From positions 1 through 51,103 of the forward strand of contig DATFGT010000125.1 in assembly GCA_035249175.1 (NCBI GenBank): a stretch of 51,103 bases of DNA, given 5' to 3'. Numbering within the stretch: the first letter of the stretch is position 1; each line of letters opens with the position of its first letter. This document shows, in pieces, positions 24,758 to 34,054 of the stretch. The translations under genes were made by a program, and so were the position numbers. The notes below the pieces were generated by a model. It searched no databases, had not been told where the DNA came from, and saw only the letters and a program-made list of their open reading frames with translations. Source of the DNA: 66-474 sp035249175. GTDB lineage: Bacteria; Pseudomonadota; Gammaproteobacteria; Xanthomonadales; Rhodanobacteraceae.

Positions 24758-24841
24758 GGCCGCTTCGAACACGACCGAATTCCCGGCGACGCTAAACTAG
24801 CCGATTCTTTTTGACCCGCCGGGCCAATCGACCGCTCCCCG

Positions 24842-26260
24842 ATGTCCGAAGCGAGCTCTCCCGCAGGGATTGCGCAGATGCGCGGCCTGATCTGGCTGGT
24901 CGCGGCTGCGTTCTTCATGCAGACGCTGGATTCGACCATCGTCAACACGGCGGTGCCGAGCATCGCGCAGGCGCTGGTGGTGCCGCCGATCGCGCTGAAG
25001 ACCGCGCTGACCAGCTACGTCCTGACGTTGGCAGTCTGCATTCCCGCGAGTGCATGGTTGTCCGATCGCTTCGGCACCCAGCGCATATTCGCCGCGTCGA
25101 TCCTGATCTTCACGGTGGGTTCGCTCGCCTGCGGCGTGTCGCAGACGTTGACGCAACTGGTCGCGGCGCGTGTGTTGCAGGGCATCGGCGGCGCATTGCT
25201 GATGCCGATCGGGCGCTACGTGCTGGTGCGCGCGTTCGGCCCCAAGGATTTCGTCGCCGCGATGAGCACCGCCGGGATTCCGGGGCTGCTCGGCCCGGTG
25301 CTGGGTCCGTTGCTGGGCGGCGTGTTGTCGCAGTACGCGTCGTGGCGCCTGATCTTCCTGGTCAATGTGCCGGTGGGCTTGATCGGGCTTTGGCTCAACC
25401 GCACGCAGATGCCCGATTTCCGCGGCGAGCGCCGGCCGTTCGACTGGTTCGGTTTCGCGCTGTTCGCATTCGCCTCCGGCATGCTGCTGACGGCCGCGGA
25501 AACCGCGGGCGACGGCGATTACCGCAAGGCTGGCTTCGCCGCGCTGGTCGGCCTGGGGTGCGCGTTCGCCTACTGGCACTACGGGCGTCGGGCCCGACAT
25601 CCGGTCGCGGACCTGTCGCTGTTCAAGGTCCGCAGTTTCACCATCGCGGTGGGCGGCGGCATGTGCATGCGGTTCGGCACCGCGGGCCTGTCGTTCGTAC
25701 TGATGTTGTTCCTGCAGGTCGGTTGCGGCTGGAGCCCGACCGCCGCCGGCCTGATGATCGTGCCGCAAGCAGTTGCAATGGTCCTGATGAAGTTCCTGAT
25801 CGACCGCATTCTCAAGCGCCACGGCTACCGTCGCGCGCTATTCGTGAACACCACGCTCGCGACGGTCCTGCTGGCCTGCTTTGCATTGTTCGACGCCACC
25901 ACGCCGTGGTGGGCGATCGCATCGCTGATGTTCGCCTACGGCTTCGTGATGAGCCTGCAATACACCGCGATGAACACGCTGGCCTTCGTGGACCTTGCCC
26001 CCGAGCGCGCGGCGCAGGCGTCGTCGCTGACCTCCGCGACGCAATACCTCGTGATCAGCTTCGGTATTGCGTTCTCGTCGTGGCTGCTCGCGTTGTTCCT
26101 CGGTGCGCACCACCACGATCCGGCCGCATACGTGCACGGGTTCCGGATTGCGGTGCTGGTAATGGCAGTGCTGCCGCTGATCGCGGTGTACGTGTTCACG
26201 CGGCTGCGTCACGACCGGCCGTTGCGGCGGCCGATCACCACGCCCGAAACGGCGGCTTGA
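24842..26260 (+). CDS. MFS transporter, DHA2 (EmrB/QacA) family
   Basis: The 472-residue inner-membrane protein has about 14 hydrophobic segments. The family motifs are present: LDSTIVNTAVPSIAQAL in helix 1, the loop motif SDRFGTQRIF between helices 2 and 3, and motif C GIPGLLGPVLGPLLGG in helix 5, typical of drug-proton antiporters. DHA2 members export drugs, dyes or metabolites using the proton gradient. The substrate is unknown. No TetR or MarR regulator and no membrane-fusion partner (EmrA-like) lies beside it, so it probably acts alone. The ATG at 24842 has only a weak ribosome binding site. Confidence 0.85.
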   Translation: MSEASSPAGIAQMRGLIWLVAAAFFMQTLDSTIVNTAVPSIAQALVVPPIALKTALTSYVLTLAVCIPASAWLSDRFGTQRIFAASILIFTVGSLACGVSQTLTQLVAARVLQGIGGALLMPIGRYVLVRAFGPKDFVAAMSTAGIPGLLGPVLGPLLGGVLSQYASWRLIFLVNVPVGLIGLWLNRTQMPDFRGERRPFDWFGFALFAFASGMLLTAAETAGDGDYRKAGFAALVGLGCAFAYWHYGRRARHPVADLSLFKVRSFTIAVGGGMCMRFGTAGLSFVLMLFLQVGCGWSPTAAGLMIVPQAVAMVLMKFLIDRILKRHGYRRALFVNTTLATVLLACFALFDATTPWWAIASLMFAYGFVMSLQYTAMNTLAFVDLAPERAAQASSLTSATQYLVISFGIAFSSWLLALFLGAHHHDPAAYVHGFRIAVLVMAVLPLIAVYVFTRLRHDRPLRRPITTPETAA

Positions 26261-26263
26261 TTC

Positions 26264-26338
26264 GTGCGATCGTTCCTGATCGCTGCACAGTGAAAGCAAC
26301 AAGCATGGCCAGGGGCTCCATGGCCTGACTTTTCACGA
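26264..26338 (+). repeat. palindromic repeat, dispersed copy: unit 2 then unit 1
   Basis: Unit 2 reads GTGCGATCGTTCCTGATCGC at 26264-26283. Unit 1 reads GGCCAGGGGCTCCATGGCCT then GACTTTTCACGA at 26307-26338. Here the order of the two units is reversed compared with copies 1 and 2. It fills the gap between the MFS and antiporter genes. Confidence 0.55.
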
Positions 26339-26402
26339 CAACCGCTCCGTGTCGGGGTTCGTATCGGCGCACCGCGAGACTGGCGTCGTGTAGCATCGCG
26401 CG

Positions 26403-27590
26403 ATGGGCGACACCACCGCGATCCTGCTGGAAGTCTTCATCATCTTCGCTGCCGCGCAGGTAGGCGGTAGTCTCGCGCGGTTGTTGCGCCTGCCGGACGT
26501 GGTCGGACAGATCGTTGCGGGCTGCGTCGTGGGGCCTTCGCTGCTTGGCTGGATCACGCCCGGCGAACCGCTGGAAGTGTTGTCCGAAATCGGGGTGGTG
26601 CTGCTGCTGTTCGCGGTGGGGCTGGAAACGCGCCTCGAAGACGTCAAGCGCGTGGGTGGCAGCGCCTTCGCGGTGGGCGTGATCGGCGTGATCGTGCCGT
26701 TCGTGTGCGGCGCGTTCTGGGCGCACTCGATCGGGCCCGACTGGCCGCGCTCGTTGTTCGTTGCCGCCGCGTTCGTGGCGACATCCGCTGGCATCACCGC
26801 CAGCGTGCTGAAACAGATGGGCGTGCTGCGGCGAACCGAAAGCCGCGTGATCCTCGGCGCCGCGGTGATCGACGACATCCTCGCGATGCTGCTGCTGGGC
26901 GTTGTGGTTGCGATCCAGGCCGGAGGCTCGTTGCGCGTCGGCCGTTTGCTGGTGGTCGCCGGCGAAGCCATCGGCTTCGTGCTGGTGGTGGGCTGGTTCG
27001 GTACGTTGATGATGCGTCGCGGTTCCAAATGGCTGGAACGCGCACGCGATCCGATGGCGCCCCTGCTGGTGGTATTGATCCTGTGCCTCGGCCTCGCGTG
27101 GGTCGCAACCCGCTTCGGGCTGGCCGCGATCATCGGTGCATTCTTGGCAGGCATGATTGCATCGGAAACCCGGCAGCGTGCGCAATTGGAAGAGCAGATG
27201 CAGCCGCTGCTCGCATTGTTGACGCCGTTTTTCTTCGTACTGACCGGCGCCAAGGTCGAACTTGCGAAACTCGCGAGCGGCGAGGCGCTGTGGCTGCTGC
27301 TGGTCGCGACCTTGTTGGCGCTCGGCACCAAGCTGGTCGGAGGATGGCTCGGCGCGTTGCGCCTCGGGGCACGCAGCGCGCTGATCGTGGGCGTCGGCAT
27401 GATGCCGCGCGGCGAAGTCGGGATCGTGGTCGCCGCGCTTGGACTTTCCGCGGGCGTGTTCGACGAACGCCTTTATGCGGTGATCATCGCGATGTCGCTG
27501 CTGACTTCCGTGATAGCGCCGCCGTTCCTGGCGATGCTCTTGAAGCCGCGGGGTTCGGGAGTCGCAACCCGCGAACAGGAAGCGTCGTAG
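26403..27590 (+). CDS. Kef-type monovalent cation:proton antiporter (CPA2 family)
   Basis: The 395-residue protein has 11 to 13 hydrophobic segments in the Na+/H+ exchanger fold. Markers are VVGQIVAGCVVGPSLLGW in helix 2, LLLFAVGLETRLEDVKR, and the ion-binding AAVIDDILAMLLLGVVV with paired Asp. The C-terminal half repeats the fold (AIIGAFLAGMIASETRQR). The cytoplasmic RCK/TrkA-N domain of full KefB and KefC is absent, so regulation by glutathione is unlikely. It could exchange K+ or Na+ for protons in pH or osmotic control. It stands alone on the plus strand and converges on lpxK. Confidence 0.87.
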   Translation: MGDTTAILLEVFIIFAAAQVGGSLARLLRLPDVVGQIVAGCVVGPSLLGWITPGEPLEVLSEIGVVLLLFAVGLETRLEDVKRVGGSAFAVGVIGVIVPFVCGAFWAHSIGPDWPRSLFVAAAFVATSAGITASVLKQMGVLRRTESRVILGAAVIDDILAMLLLGVVVAIQAGGSLRVGRLLVVAGEAIGFVLVVGWFGTLMMRRGSKWLERARDPMAPLLVVLILCLGLAWVATRFGLAAIIGAFLAGMIASETRQRAQLEEQMQPLLALLTPFFFVLTGAKVELAKLASGEALWLLLVATLLALGTKLVGGWLGALRLGARSALIVGVGMMPRGEVGIVVAALGLSAGVFDERLYAVIIAMSLLTSVIAPPFLAMLLKPRGSGVATREQEAS

Positions 27591-27717
27591 CCGAGGCGCA
27601 CATCGCGTTGGAACCGGTTCGCGACAACTTGGCGCCAACGCCGTCCGCAACACCAGTCCGCGTGGCGACGGCCTGCGCGACCGGATAGCTGGATTCCGCT
27701 GCCTACGGCGTTCATCT

Positions 27718-28692
27718 TCACCGACGCATGCGCGTCGCGAGTTGATCCAGGAATGAAGCCGGCAGCATGGCCGTCACCGGAACGGCCCACCAGTTTTCCC
27801 GCGCGAACGGGCGGCATTTCACTGCATCTTTTTCGGTCATCAGCACCGGCAGCGAGTCGCCGAAATCGAAATCGGAAATCGAGTGATGATGGTGATCCGG
27901 AAACGGATGTTCGATCACGTCAAGGCCCGACCCGCGCAATGCATTGAAGAACCGCGGCGGATGGCCGATTCCGGCGACGGCATGCACGCGCTGCCCCGAA
28001 AACCCGTCTAGGGACCGGGTTTGCCCGGACTCGACGAGTTCAATGGCTTCATCGAGCACAAGGCGCATCGAAATCTCGCCGGCATGCGGCACGCCGCCAT
28101 TGCACACCACGAAATCGACTTCGCGCAGGCGTGAAGCGGGCTCCCGCAGCGGACCCGCAGGCAGCAAGCGTTCGTTGCCCAATCGACGCGCGCCATCCAC
28201 CACGCAGATCTCGACATCCCTCGCCAGGGCATAGTGCTGAAGCCCATCATCGGCGATGATCACATCGACCCTCTCGCCCAGCAGCAACCTGGCCGCGTCG
28301 GGGCGATCGGCGCCGACCGCGACCGGCGCGCCAGTACGCATGCGGACCAACGCGGGTTCATCGCCGACAACGGCGGGATCGGGGCGCGTATCGAGCAACA
28401 GGGGCGTGCGCGCCGCGCCGCCGTAGCCGCGGCTCACCACACCCGGCTTGAATCCGCGCGTGCGCAAGGCTTCCACCAATGCGATCGTCAACGGCGTCTT
28501 GCCGGCGCCGCCGGCGACGATGTTGCCGACCACAGCGACGGGTACGGGCAGCTTGCGCGCGCGCAGCCAGCCGCGGCGGTACAGTGTGCGGCGCAATCCG
28601 GAAACGACGCCGTACAGCCCTGCCAGCGGCAGCGTCCACCACGGCGGAGGACGGTCTTCGTACCAGCGTTGTTGCAGGGATTTTCCCGGCAC
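27718..28692 (-). CDS. lpxK: tetraacyldisaccharide 4'-kinase
   Basis: LpxK phosphorylates the 4' position of the lipid A disaccharide at the inner membrane. The 324-residue protein has an N-terminal membrane-associated helix (WWTLPLAGLYGVVSGLRR), the P-loop GNIVAGGAGKTPLTIAL and the ADDGLQH motif with the catalytic Asp. A later EKDAVKC segment follows. It is the last gene of the comEC-exbB-exbD-msbA-lpxK block. The kdsB gene that often follows in Xanthomonas is not here; a Kef-type gene converges instead. Confidence 0.94.
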   Translation of the reverse strand: MPGKSLQQRWYEDRPPPWWTLPLAGLYGVVSGLRRTLYRRGWLRARKLPVPVAVVGNIVAGGAGKTPLTIALVEALRTRGFKPGVVSRGYGGAARTPLLLDTRPDPAVVGDEPALVRMRTGAPVAVGADRPDAARLLLGERVDVIIADDGLQHYALARDVEICVVDGARRLGNERLLPAGPLREPASRLREVDFVVCNGGVPHAGEISMRLVLDEAIELVESGQTRSLDGFSGQRVHAVAGIGHPPRFFNALRGSGLDVIEHPFPDHHHHSISDFDFGDSLPVLMTEKDAVKCRPFARENWWAVPVTAMLPASFLDQLATRMRR

Positions 28693-28704
28693 CGTCGATC
28701 TCCG

Positions 28705-28728
28705 TCATCCCCGCTTTCGCGGGAATGA
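28705..28728. repeat. REP-like palindrome between msbA and lpxK
   Basis: The arms TCATCCCCGC and GCGGGAATGA pair with one mismatch round a TTTC loop. This is the core of a very common proteobacterial intergenic repeat (TCATTCCCGCGAAAGCGGGA). It lies inside the operon in the only sizeable gap between msbA and lpxK, and could stabilise or terminate part of the transcript. Confidence 0.5.
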
Positions 28729-28733
28729 GCCAG

Positions 28734-30494
28734 TCATTGGGCAAAGGCCGCCGATTCGCGGAATTGCAGGTGATGCAATGCCGCGTACTTGCCGTTTCGG
28801 GCCAGCAATTCGGCATGGCTGCCGCGCTCGACGATGCGGCCCTGATCGAGTACCGCGATCTGGTCGGCATGTTCGACCGTGGACAGTCGATGCGCGATCA
28901 CCAGCGTGGTGCGATTCTTCATCAGGTGCGACAACGCATCCTGGATCAACCGTTCTGACTCCGTATCCAACGCGCTGGTGGCTTCATCCAGCACCAGGAT
29001 CGGGGCGTCCTTCAACAGCGCGCGCGCGACCGCGATGCGCTGGCGCTGTCCGCCCGAAAGCAAGCCTCCGCTCTCGCCGACCCGACTGTGGATGCCATTC
29101 GGCAGCTCGCGGATGAATTCCATGGCATTGGCGGCTTCGGCGGCAGCGACGATGTCGGCTTCCCCGACGTTCGCCAGTGCGCCATAGGCGATGTTCTTCG
29201 CGATGGTGTCGTCGAACAGCACCACGTCCTGCCCCACCCAGGCGATCTGCGCGCGCAGGCTGCGCAGCGTGTATTCGCCAAGCGGGTGGCCGTCCAGCAA
29301 CACTTCGCCCGAAGTCGGTTCGTAGAACCTTGGAATCAGGCTGGCGAGGCTCGACTTGCCGCTGCCCGATCGTCCCACCAGCGCGGTGATCGAGCCGCGC
29401 GGGCACTCCAGCGAAATACCCCGCAACGCGGCCGCGCTCGCGCCCGCATAGGTCAGGTGCACGTCCCGGAATTCGATGTCGCCGCGGCAACGCTCCACGA
29501 CCTTCGTGCCTTCGTCGCGTTCCATCGGTGCATCGAGGACACCGAACAGTTCCTGTGCAGCGGCGAGCCCGCGCTGGATGTTCGACTGCACAGTGGTCAG
29601 ACGTTTCAGCGACGGCAGGATGCCACCCATGCACATGAACAGGCGCATGAATCCGCCCGCCGTGAGTCCGCTGTGGACCATGAACGGCCGGGTCGCAAAA
29701 AACACGATCAGCGCCAGCGCGATCGCGGCCGCCAGTTGCACGAAGGCGGTGGAAAGCCCGTTTGTCGCGGCCACCTTCACATTCAATTTGCGGGTGCGGT
29801 CGGTGACCTCGTCGAAGCGCTTCGACTCGTAATCCTGGCCGCCGAACACCTTGACCTCGCGGTGCGCGCCCACCACTTCCTCGACCACGCCGGTGACGCG
29901 GCCCACCACGTCCTGGATCGTCACGTTGATGCGCCGGTAGCGGCGACTGACGTAGGTGACCAGGAGTCCGATCGACGGCACCATCACCAGCAGCGCGAGC
30001 GTCAGCATCCAGCTCGTCCACAGCATCACCGCGACCAGCCCGACCACCGTCAGGCCATCCACCACCGCGATCTTGGCGGAGTCGGTGGTGGCTTGCGCGA
30101 TCTGTTCGCTGGTGTAGGTGATGCGCGAGATCTGCTGGCCGGAGGATTCGCGGTCGAAGAACGCCGCCGGCATGTGCAGGTACTTGTCGAAGATGCGGCG
30201 GCGCATGTCTTGCACCACGCCGCGCCCGACGTAGGCCGAGCCGTAGGTTTCCACGTACACCGCGATGCTGCGCACGAAGAAAATGCCGACGATGATGATC
30301 GGCATCCAGAACACCACGTGCGGATCGCGGTCCACGAACAGCTTGTCGACCAGCGGCTTGACCTCGCGCGCGAACAGCGTCATGCAGACCGCGTCCATCA
30401 CCATTGCGACGAGGGTGACGCCCACCACCAGCTTGTAAGGACGCAGCAGTCCCAGTAGGCGCCGGTATGCGGATGCGTCGGAGCCAGCGGTCAT
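28734..30494 (-). CDS. msbA: lipid A export ABC transporter, ATP-binding/permease protein MsbA
   Basis: MsbA flips core-lipid A across the inner membrane. The 586-residue half-transporter has six hydrophobic segments in residues 20-310. A nucleotide-binding domain follows, with Walker A GRSGSGKSS, Q-loop VGQDVVLFDD, signature LSGGQRQR, Walker B PILVLDEATSALD and the switch His in VIAHRLST. Length matches E. coli MsbA (582). Its start overlaps the exbD stop (ATGA). Its position before lpxK supports the lipid A assignment over other type IV exporters. Confidence 0.95.
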   Translation of the reverse strand: MTAGSDASAYRRLLGLLRPYKLVVGVTLVAMVMDAVCMTLFAREVKPLVDKLFVDRDPHVVFWMPIIIVGIFFVRSIAVYVETYGSAYVGRGVVQDMRRRIFDKYLHMPAAFFDRESSGQQISRITYTSEQIAQATTDSAKIAVVDGLTVVGLVAVMLWTSWMLTLALLVMVPSIGLLVTYVSRRYRRINVTIQDVVGRVTGVVEEVVGAHREVKVFGGQDYESKRFDEVTDRTRKLNVKVAATNGLSTAFVQLAAAIALALIVFFATRPFMVHSGLTAGGFMRLFMCMGGILPSLKRLTTVQSNIQRGLAAAQELFGVLDAPMERDEGTKVVERCRGDIEFRDVHLTYAGASAAALRGISLECPRGSITALVGRSGSGKSSLASLIPRFYEPTSGEVLLDGHPLGEYTLRSLRAQIAWVGQDVVLFDDTIAKNIAYGALANVGEADIVAAAEAANAMEFIRELPNGIHSRVGESGGLLSGGQRQRIAVARALLKDAPILVLDEATSALDTESERLIQDALSHLMKNRTTLVIAHRLSTVEHADQIAVLDQGRIVERGSHAELLARNGKYAALHHLQFRESAAFAQ

Positions 30495-30919
30495 GACGCG
30501 GGCGCGCCCGACGGCGGCGCGGTCGCGATCGACAGATGCGTGAAACCGAGTTGACCCAGCGCATCCATCGCGGTCACCACGGCCTGGTGCGGTGTCATGC
30601 CGTCGGCGCGCAGCAGCACCGGGCGTTCGCGATCGCCGCCTGCGACGGCTTGAACGGCGCGTTTCAAAGTGGATTCATCGTCGCCCAGCACGCGGTTGTT
30701 GGCGACGAAGAAGTGCCCTTCGCGATCAATCACGATCACCAGCGTATCGCGCGCCGGCGTGCTCGCGGCGTCGCTGGCCTGCGGTAGTGACACCTTCAAG
30801 CGCCCCTGTTGCACGAAAGTCGTGGTCAGCACGAAGAACATCAGCAAGGTCAGCAAAACGTCGATCAGGCTGACCACGTTGATCTCAAATTCGTCGGCGT
30901 TGTCGTTGCCGATGCGCAT
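30491..30919 (-). CDS. exbD: biopolymer transport protein ExbD/TolR family
   Basis: The 142-residue protein has a short cytoplasmic N-terminus, one membrane helix (INVVSLIDVLLTLLMFFVLT) that includes the proton-path Asp, and a periplasmic domain. It forms a proton-driven stator with the ExbB-like neighbour. In this conserved location next to msbA and comEC its client is uncertain; no TonB gene is adjacent. The stop overlaps the msbA start and exbB ends 12 bases upstream. Confidence 0.88.
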   Translation of the reverse strand: MRIGNDNADEFEINVVSLIDVLLTLLMFFVLTTTFVQQGRLKVSLPQASDAASTPARDTLVIVIDREGHFFVANNRVLGDDESTLKRAVQAVAGGDRERPVLLRADGMTPHQAVVTAMDALGQLGFTHLSIATAPPSGAPAS

Positions 30920-30931
30920 CGCAACGTTCCT

Positions 30932-31603
30932 TCAGCCCGCGACACGGGTCGGGCGCGGCGCCGCAGTCGACGCGGCCATGCGCGGTTCGACGGGCGTGGG
31001 CCGCGCGATCGACAGTTCGTCCAGCAATGCGGTCGCCTGCTTTTCCATCTGCACCACGTAACCACGCACGCGCGAGCGGAAATAGCGGTGCAGCACATAC
31101 GCGGGAATGGCCACCACCAGACCGGAAGCGGTGCACACCAGCGCCTCGCCGATGCCGCCCGCCATCTTCATCGGGTCGCCGACGCCCGACACCATTACCG
31201 CGAGGAACATGCGAATGAGGCCGAACACGGTGCCGAGCAGACCAAGCAGCGGCCCGATCAGCGCGATGGTGCCCAGCGTGTTGAGGTAACGCTCGAGGCC
31301 GTGCACCACGTGTCGGCCGGTATCCTCGATGCGCTCCTTGATGTCGGCGCGCGACCGGTTGCGCACGTCGAGCGCGGCCGCCAGCAGTTCGCCCAGCGGG
31401 GAGTTTTCGCGCAACGCCTGGATGTGCACCGGATTCAACTGCTGCGAGTGCGCCCAACTGCGTACCTGCTCGCCGAGACCCGGTGGCAGCACGGCGTTGC
31501 GGCGCAGCGTCCAGAAACGTTCCAGCACGATCGCGAGACCGACCGCCGAACACGCCAGGATGGGCAGCATGCCCCAGCCGCCGGCTTTGAGGATTTCGAA
31601 CAC
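30932..31603 (-). CDS. exbB: MotA/TolQ/ExbB proton channel family protein
   Basis: The 223-residue protein has three membrane segments. The first (GWGMLPILACSAVGLAIVLE) is followed by a cytoplasmic loop; the second (TLGTIALIGPLLGLLGTVFG) and third (ALVCTASGLVVAIPAYVL) carry the family's conserved polar residues. It pairs with ExbD to turn proton flow into motion. No ATG is available. A GTG at 31603 is chosen because family members begin MFEILKAGG; a GTG at 31618 is the alternative. The frame stays open far upstream into comEC antisense space, which is not coding. Confidence 0.87.
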   Translation of the reverse strand: MFEILKAGGWGMLPILACSAVGLAIVLERFWTLRRNAVLPPGLGEQVRSWAHSQQLNPVHIQALRENSPLGELLAAALDVRNRSRADIKERIEDTGRHVVHGLERYLNTLGTIALIGPLLGLLGTVFGLIRMFLAVMVSGVGDPMKMAGGIGEALVCTASGLVVAIPAYVLHRYFRSRVRGYVVQMEKQATALLDELSIARPTPVEPRMAASTAAPRPTRVAG

Positions 31604-31659
31604 GTGAAATTCCGCCACAAGGTGGATTTGCGCCGATGATACCAGCGCGTCCGCGCCCG

Positions 31660-34047
31660 TCAGCGTGACGCAGTCGACCCGTTCGAGCCGGTTTCCCGCC
31701 AGTAGTTGGCCCGCTGCAGCCGTTCTTCCGACATGATGCGGGGTGCGCCCGATACCGGGAATGCGACGCGCACGGCGCCGGTGGCGGGCGTGTTCAGCAG
31801 CGAAATGCCCAGCGCTTCGTAGCGCGCCACGATCTCGGTCGCCGGATGGCGGTAGCCGTTCAAATAGCCGGTCGAGGCGATTGCGAGCATGGGGTGCAGC
31901 GCCTCGAGGTACTCGGCGCTGGACGAAGTCTTGCTGCCGTGATGCGGGACGACCAGCACCAGCGGCGGACCAAGGGGCACCGCGCGTGCGATGCCGGGCT
32001 CCACCTTTGACGAAGTATCGGCCGGCAGCAGCAATCTTCCACCTTTGCCCGTCACCAGCAGCACGCAGCCGGCATCGTTGCCTTCGATGGTGACCGGCGC
32101 AGGCGGACGCAGCATCCGAAAGGCCACATCGTCCCACTGCCACCGCTGTCCCGCGTGGCATTGCCGCATCGGCACCGGCCCGCGTGCGGGCTCGCCGCCC
32201 CACACCGGCGTATGTGGATAAGCGGAAAGTACCGATACCGCGCCGCCGGAATGATCGTTGTCGCCATGACTGATGATCATCGCATCCAGACGCGTGACCC
32301 CGAGTGCGTGCAGCGTTGGCACCACCGCGGCTTCACCCAGATCGAAGCCCGATGGATAGCGCGCACCCGCGTCGACCAGCAACGCGTGCGAGTGCGTGCG
32401 CACGAGCACGGCGAGTCCCTGCCCCACGTCGATCACGGTGGCGCGAAAAGCTCCGTCCGCCGGAATCGTGCCGCGTGGAAAACACAGCGGCAGCAACAGC
32501 AGCGCGCCCAGTGCGCGCGCGGGCACGCCGCGTGGCGCGAGCAGCCATATGGCGCCGACGCAGGCCAACGCGAACGCAAGCAACGATGTCTCGGGCAAAT
32601 ACTGCATGGCCGCGGGCCACGCAGCGAGATGCGCCAAGAACCACCACAGCGCATCGACCAGGTATGCGCACGCGTGCAACAGCGCCTGCCCCGCCCACGG
32701 CCATGCAAACAGCAGCGCGCATGCGGCGAGGTCGATCGGCACGACCATGAAACTGACAAATGGCACCGCGACCAGGTTCGCCAGCGGCGCGATCAGCGAT
32801 GCCTGCCCGAAGAACCATGCGGTCAACGGCAGCAACGCCAGCGTCATCAGCAATGGCGCGAATCCGATTTCCTTGAGGTGCCCGCGCCAGCCGGCATCGT
32901 GCGCCAGCGTCCACGCCAGAAATGCCACGCCCGCGAATGACAGCCAGAAACCCGCCGACAGCACCGACAGGGGATCGACGACCAGGATTGCCGCCAAGGC
33001 CACTCCGAAGCCTTCGCCGAAGCCACCCCCGCGCCGCAGCAATCGCCACCCCGCGACCACGGCGATCATCAGCAACGTGCGCGTGGTTGGCAAGCCGAAT
33101 CCAGCCAGCGCTCCATAGGCGAGTGCCGCGGGAAACGCGATCGCGGCCTCCGCCAACGGCCTCGCCAGACGCACGCCCAGCGCCGGGTAAAGGCACCACG
33201 TCAACCTGACCAGCAGCGCCCCGAACACCGCGGCCAGGCCGACGTGGAATCCGGAGATTGCAATCAAATGCGCTATGCCCGTCGCACGCACCACTTGCCA
33301 GTCGTGTTCATCGAGCGCACGCTCATCGCCGACGCTCAAGGCCCGCAGCAAGCGCGCGGCGTGTGCATCATTCGGCAGCGCCGCCTCGATTGCGTTGGCG
33401 ATGCGCGCCCGGATGCCGTCGACACACGCGCCTTCGGCGACCAATGCATTGGCCGGATCTTCGCGAACGTAGCCGGTCGCGATGATGCCCTTCTGCAATG
33501 CCGAACGCTCGAAATCCATCCCGCCCGGATTGACCAGCCCGTGAGGACGCTTCATCCGCACCCGCAGCCGCCAGGTTGTGCACGGCGCAATCGCGGGTGG
33601 CGCATGTCGGCGCGAGGCGTACCACGACAGCCGCACATGGCCCCGCACGGGCAAGGCGCGTTGCTGGAAACGTGCGCTGTCGATCACGAAATCGAAACGC
33701 GTGGAGCCATCCCGCGCTTGCGGCAAGCCCGTCACCGTGCCGGTGACCAGGATGTCCTGCTTTTCGAGCGCATGCGGCAGGCGCGCGTCCATCGCCAGGT
33801 CCGCCCGCCACGCGGTCCACGTGAATGCGGCCAGCGCGAGCGGCAAACACCACGCCAATGGCGACGCGCGCCAGCGCAGGCACGCGCCGAATCCGGCAAG
33901 CCCTATAACCGCAAGGCAAGCATCGAACCAGAGCGGTGGCAGCACCGGCAGCGCCTGCACTGCGACGGCGCCGGCAAGGATCGCGACCGCGGCGGCCAGC
34001 ATCCCCGGCCGGATTCGGACAGCGCGGCTTCCCCTGCGCGCGCTCAT
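31660..34047 (-). CDS. comEC: DNA internalization competence protein ComEC/Rec2
   Basis: ComEC forms the inner-membrane channel that takes single-stranded DNA into the cytoplasm during natural transformation. The 795-residue protein has an N-terminal DUF4131 domain with hydrophobic helices, a soluble OB-like loop, a competence membrane domain with about eight helices (for example GIAHLIAISGFHVGLAAVFG), and a C-terminal metallo-beta-lactamase domain with SHGDNDHSGG. The frame opens at 34089, but the ATG at 34047 sits just after the lolD stop and starts a typical N-terminus. Its presence suggests that the host could be transformable. Confidence 0.92.
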   Translation of the reverse strand: MSARRGSRAVRIRPGMLAAAVAILAGAVAVQALPVLPPLWFDACLAVIGLAGFGACLRWRASPLAWCLPLALAAFTWTAWRADLAMDARLPHALEKQDILVTGTVTGLPQARDGSTRFDFVIDSARFQQRALPVRGHVRLSWYASRRHAPPAIAPCTTWRLRVRMKRPHGLVNPGGMDFERSALQKGIIATGYVREDPANALVAEGACVDGIRARIANAIEAALPNDAHAARLLRALSVGDERALDEHDWQVVRATGIAHLIAISGFHVGLAAVFGALLVRLTWCLYPALGVRLARPLAEAAIAFPAALAYGALAGFGLPTTRTLLMIAVVAGWRLLRRGGGFGEGFGVALAAILVVDPLSVLSAGFWLSFAGVAFLAWTLAHDAGWRGHLKEIGFAPLLMTLALLPLTAWFFGQASLIAPLANLVAVPFVSFMVVPIDLAACALLFAWPWAGQALLHACAYLVDALWWFLAHLAAWPAAMQYLPETSLLAFALACVGAIWLLAPRGVPARALGALLLLPLCFPRGTIPADGAFRATVIDVGQGLAVLVRTHSHALLVDAGARYPSGFDLGEAAVVPTLHALGVTRLDAMIISHGDNDHSGGAVSVLSAYPHTPVWGGEPARGPVPMRQCHAGQRWQWDDVAFRMLRPPAPVTIEGNDAGCVLLVTGKGGRLLLPADTSSKVEPGIARAVPLGPPLVLVVPHHGSKTSSSAEYLEALHPMLAIASTGYLNGYRHPATEIVARYEALGISLLNTPATGAVRVAFPVSGAPRIMSEERLQRANYWRETGSNGSTASR

Positions 34048-34054
34048 GTCGACT

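Larger units (their letters stand above)
24222..24841. other. 620-bp hairpin-rich intergenic region
   Basis: No frame here looks like a real gene. The region separates the divergent ligA and MFS genes. It contains a set of colinear complementary heptamers (24333-24432), a 12-bp-stem hairpin (24439-24477), a hairpin GCGCGG/CCGCGC (24493-24510), and three copies of a palindromic repeat with GGCC arms (24519-24757). The promoters of both flanking genes should also lie here. Such density of inverted repeats suggests repeat elements and possibly a structured RNA. Confidence 0.5.

Noticed and set aside
31604..32203. Upstream extension of the exbB frame to 423 codons
   Set aside because: The extension lies inside comEC in another frame and has no relation to ExbB. 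The conserved N-terminus starts at the GTG at 31603.
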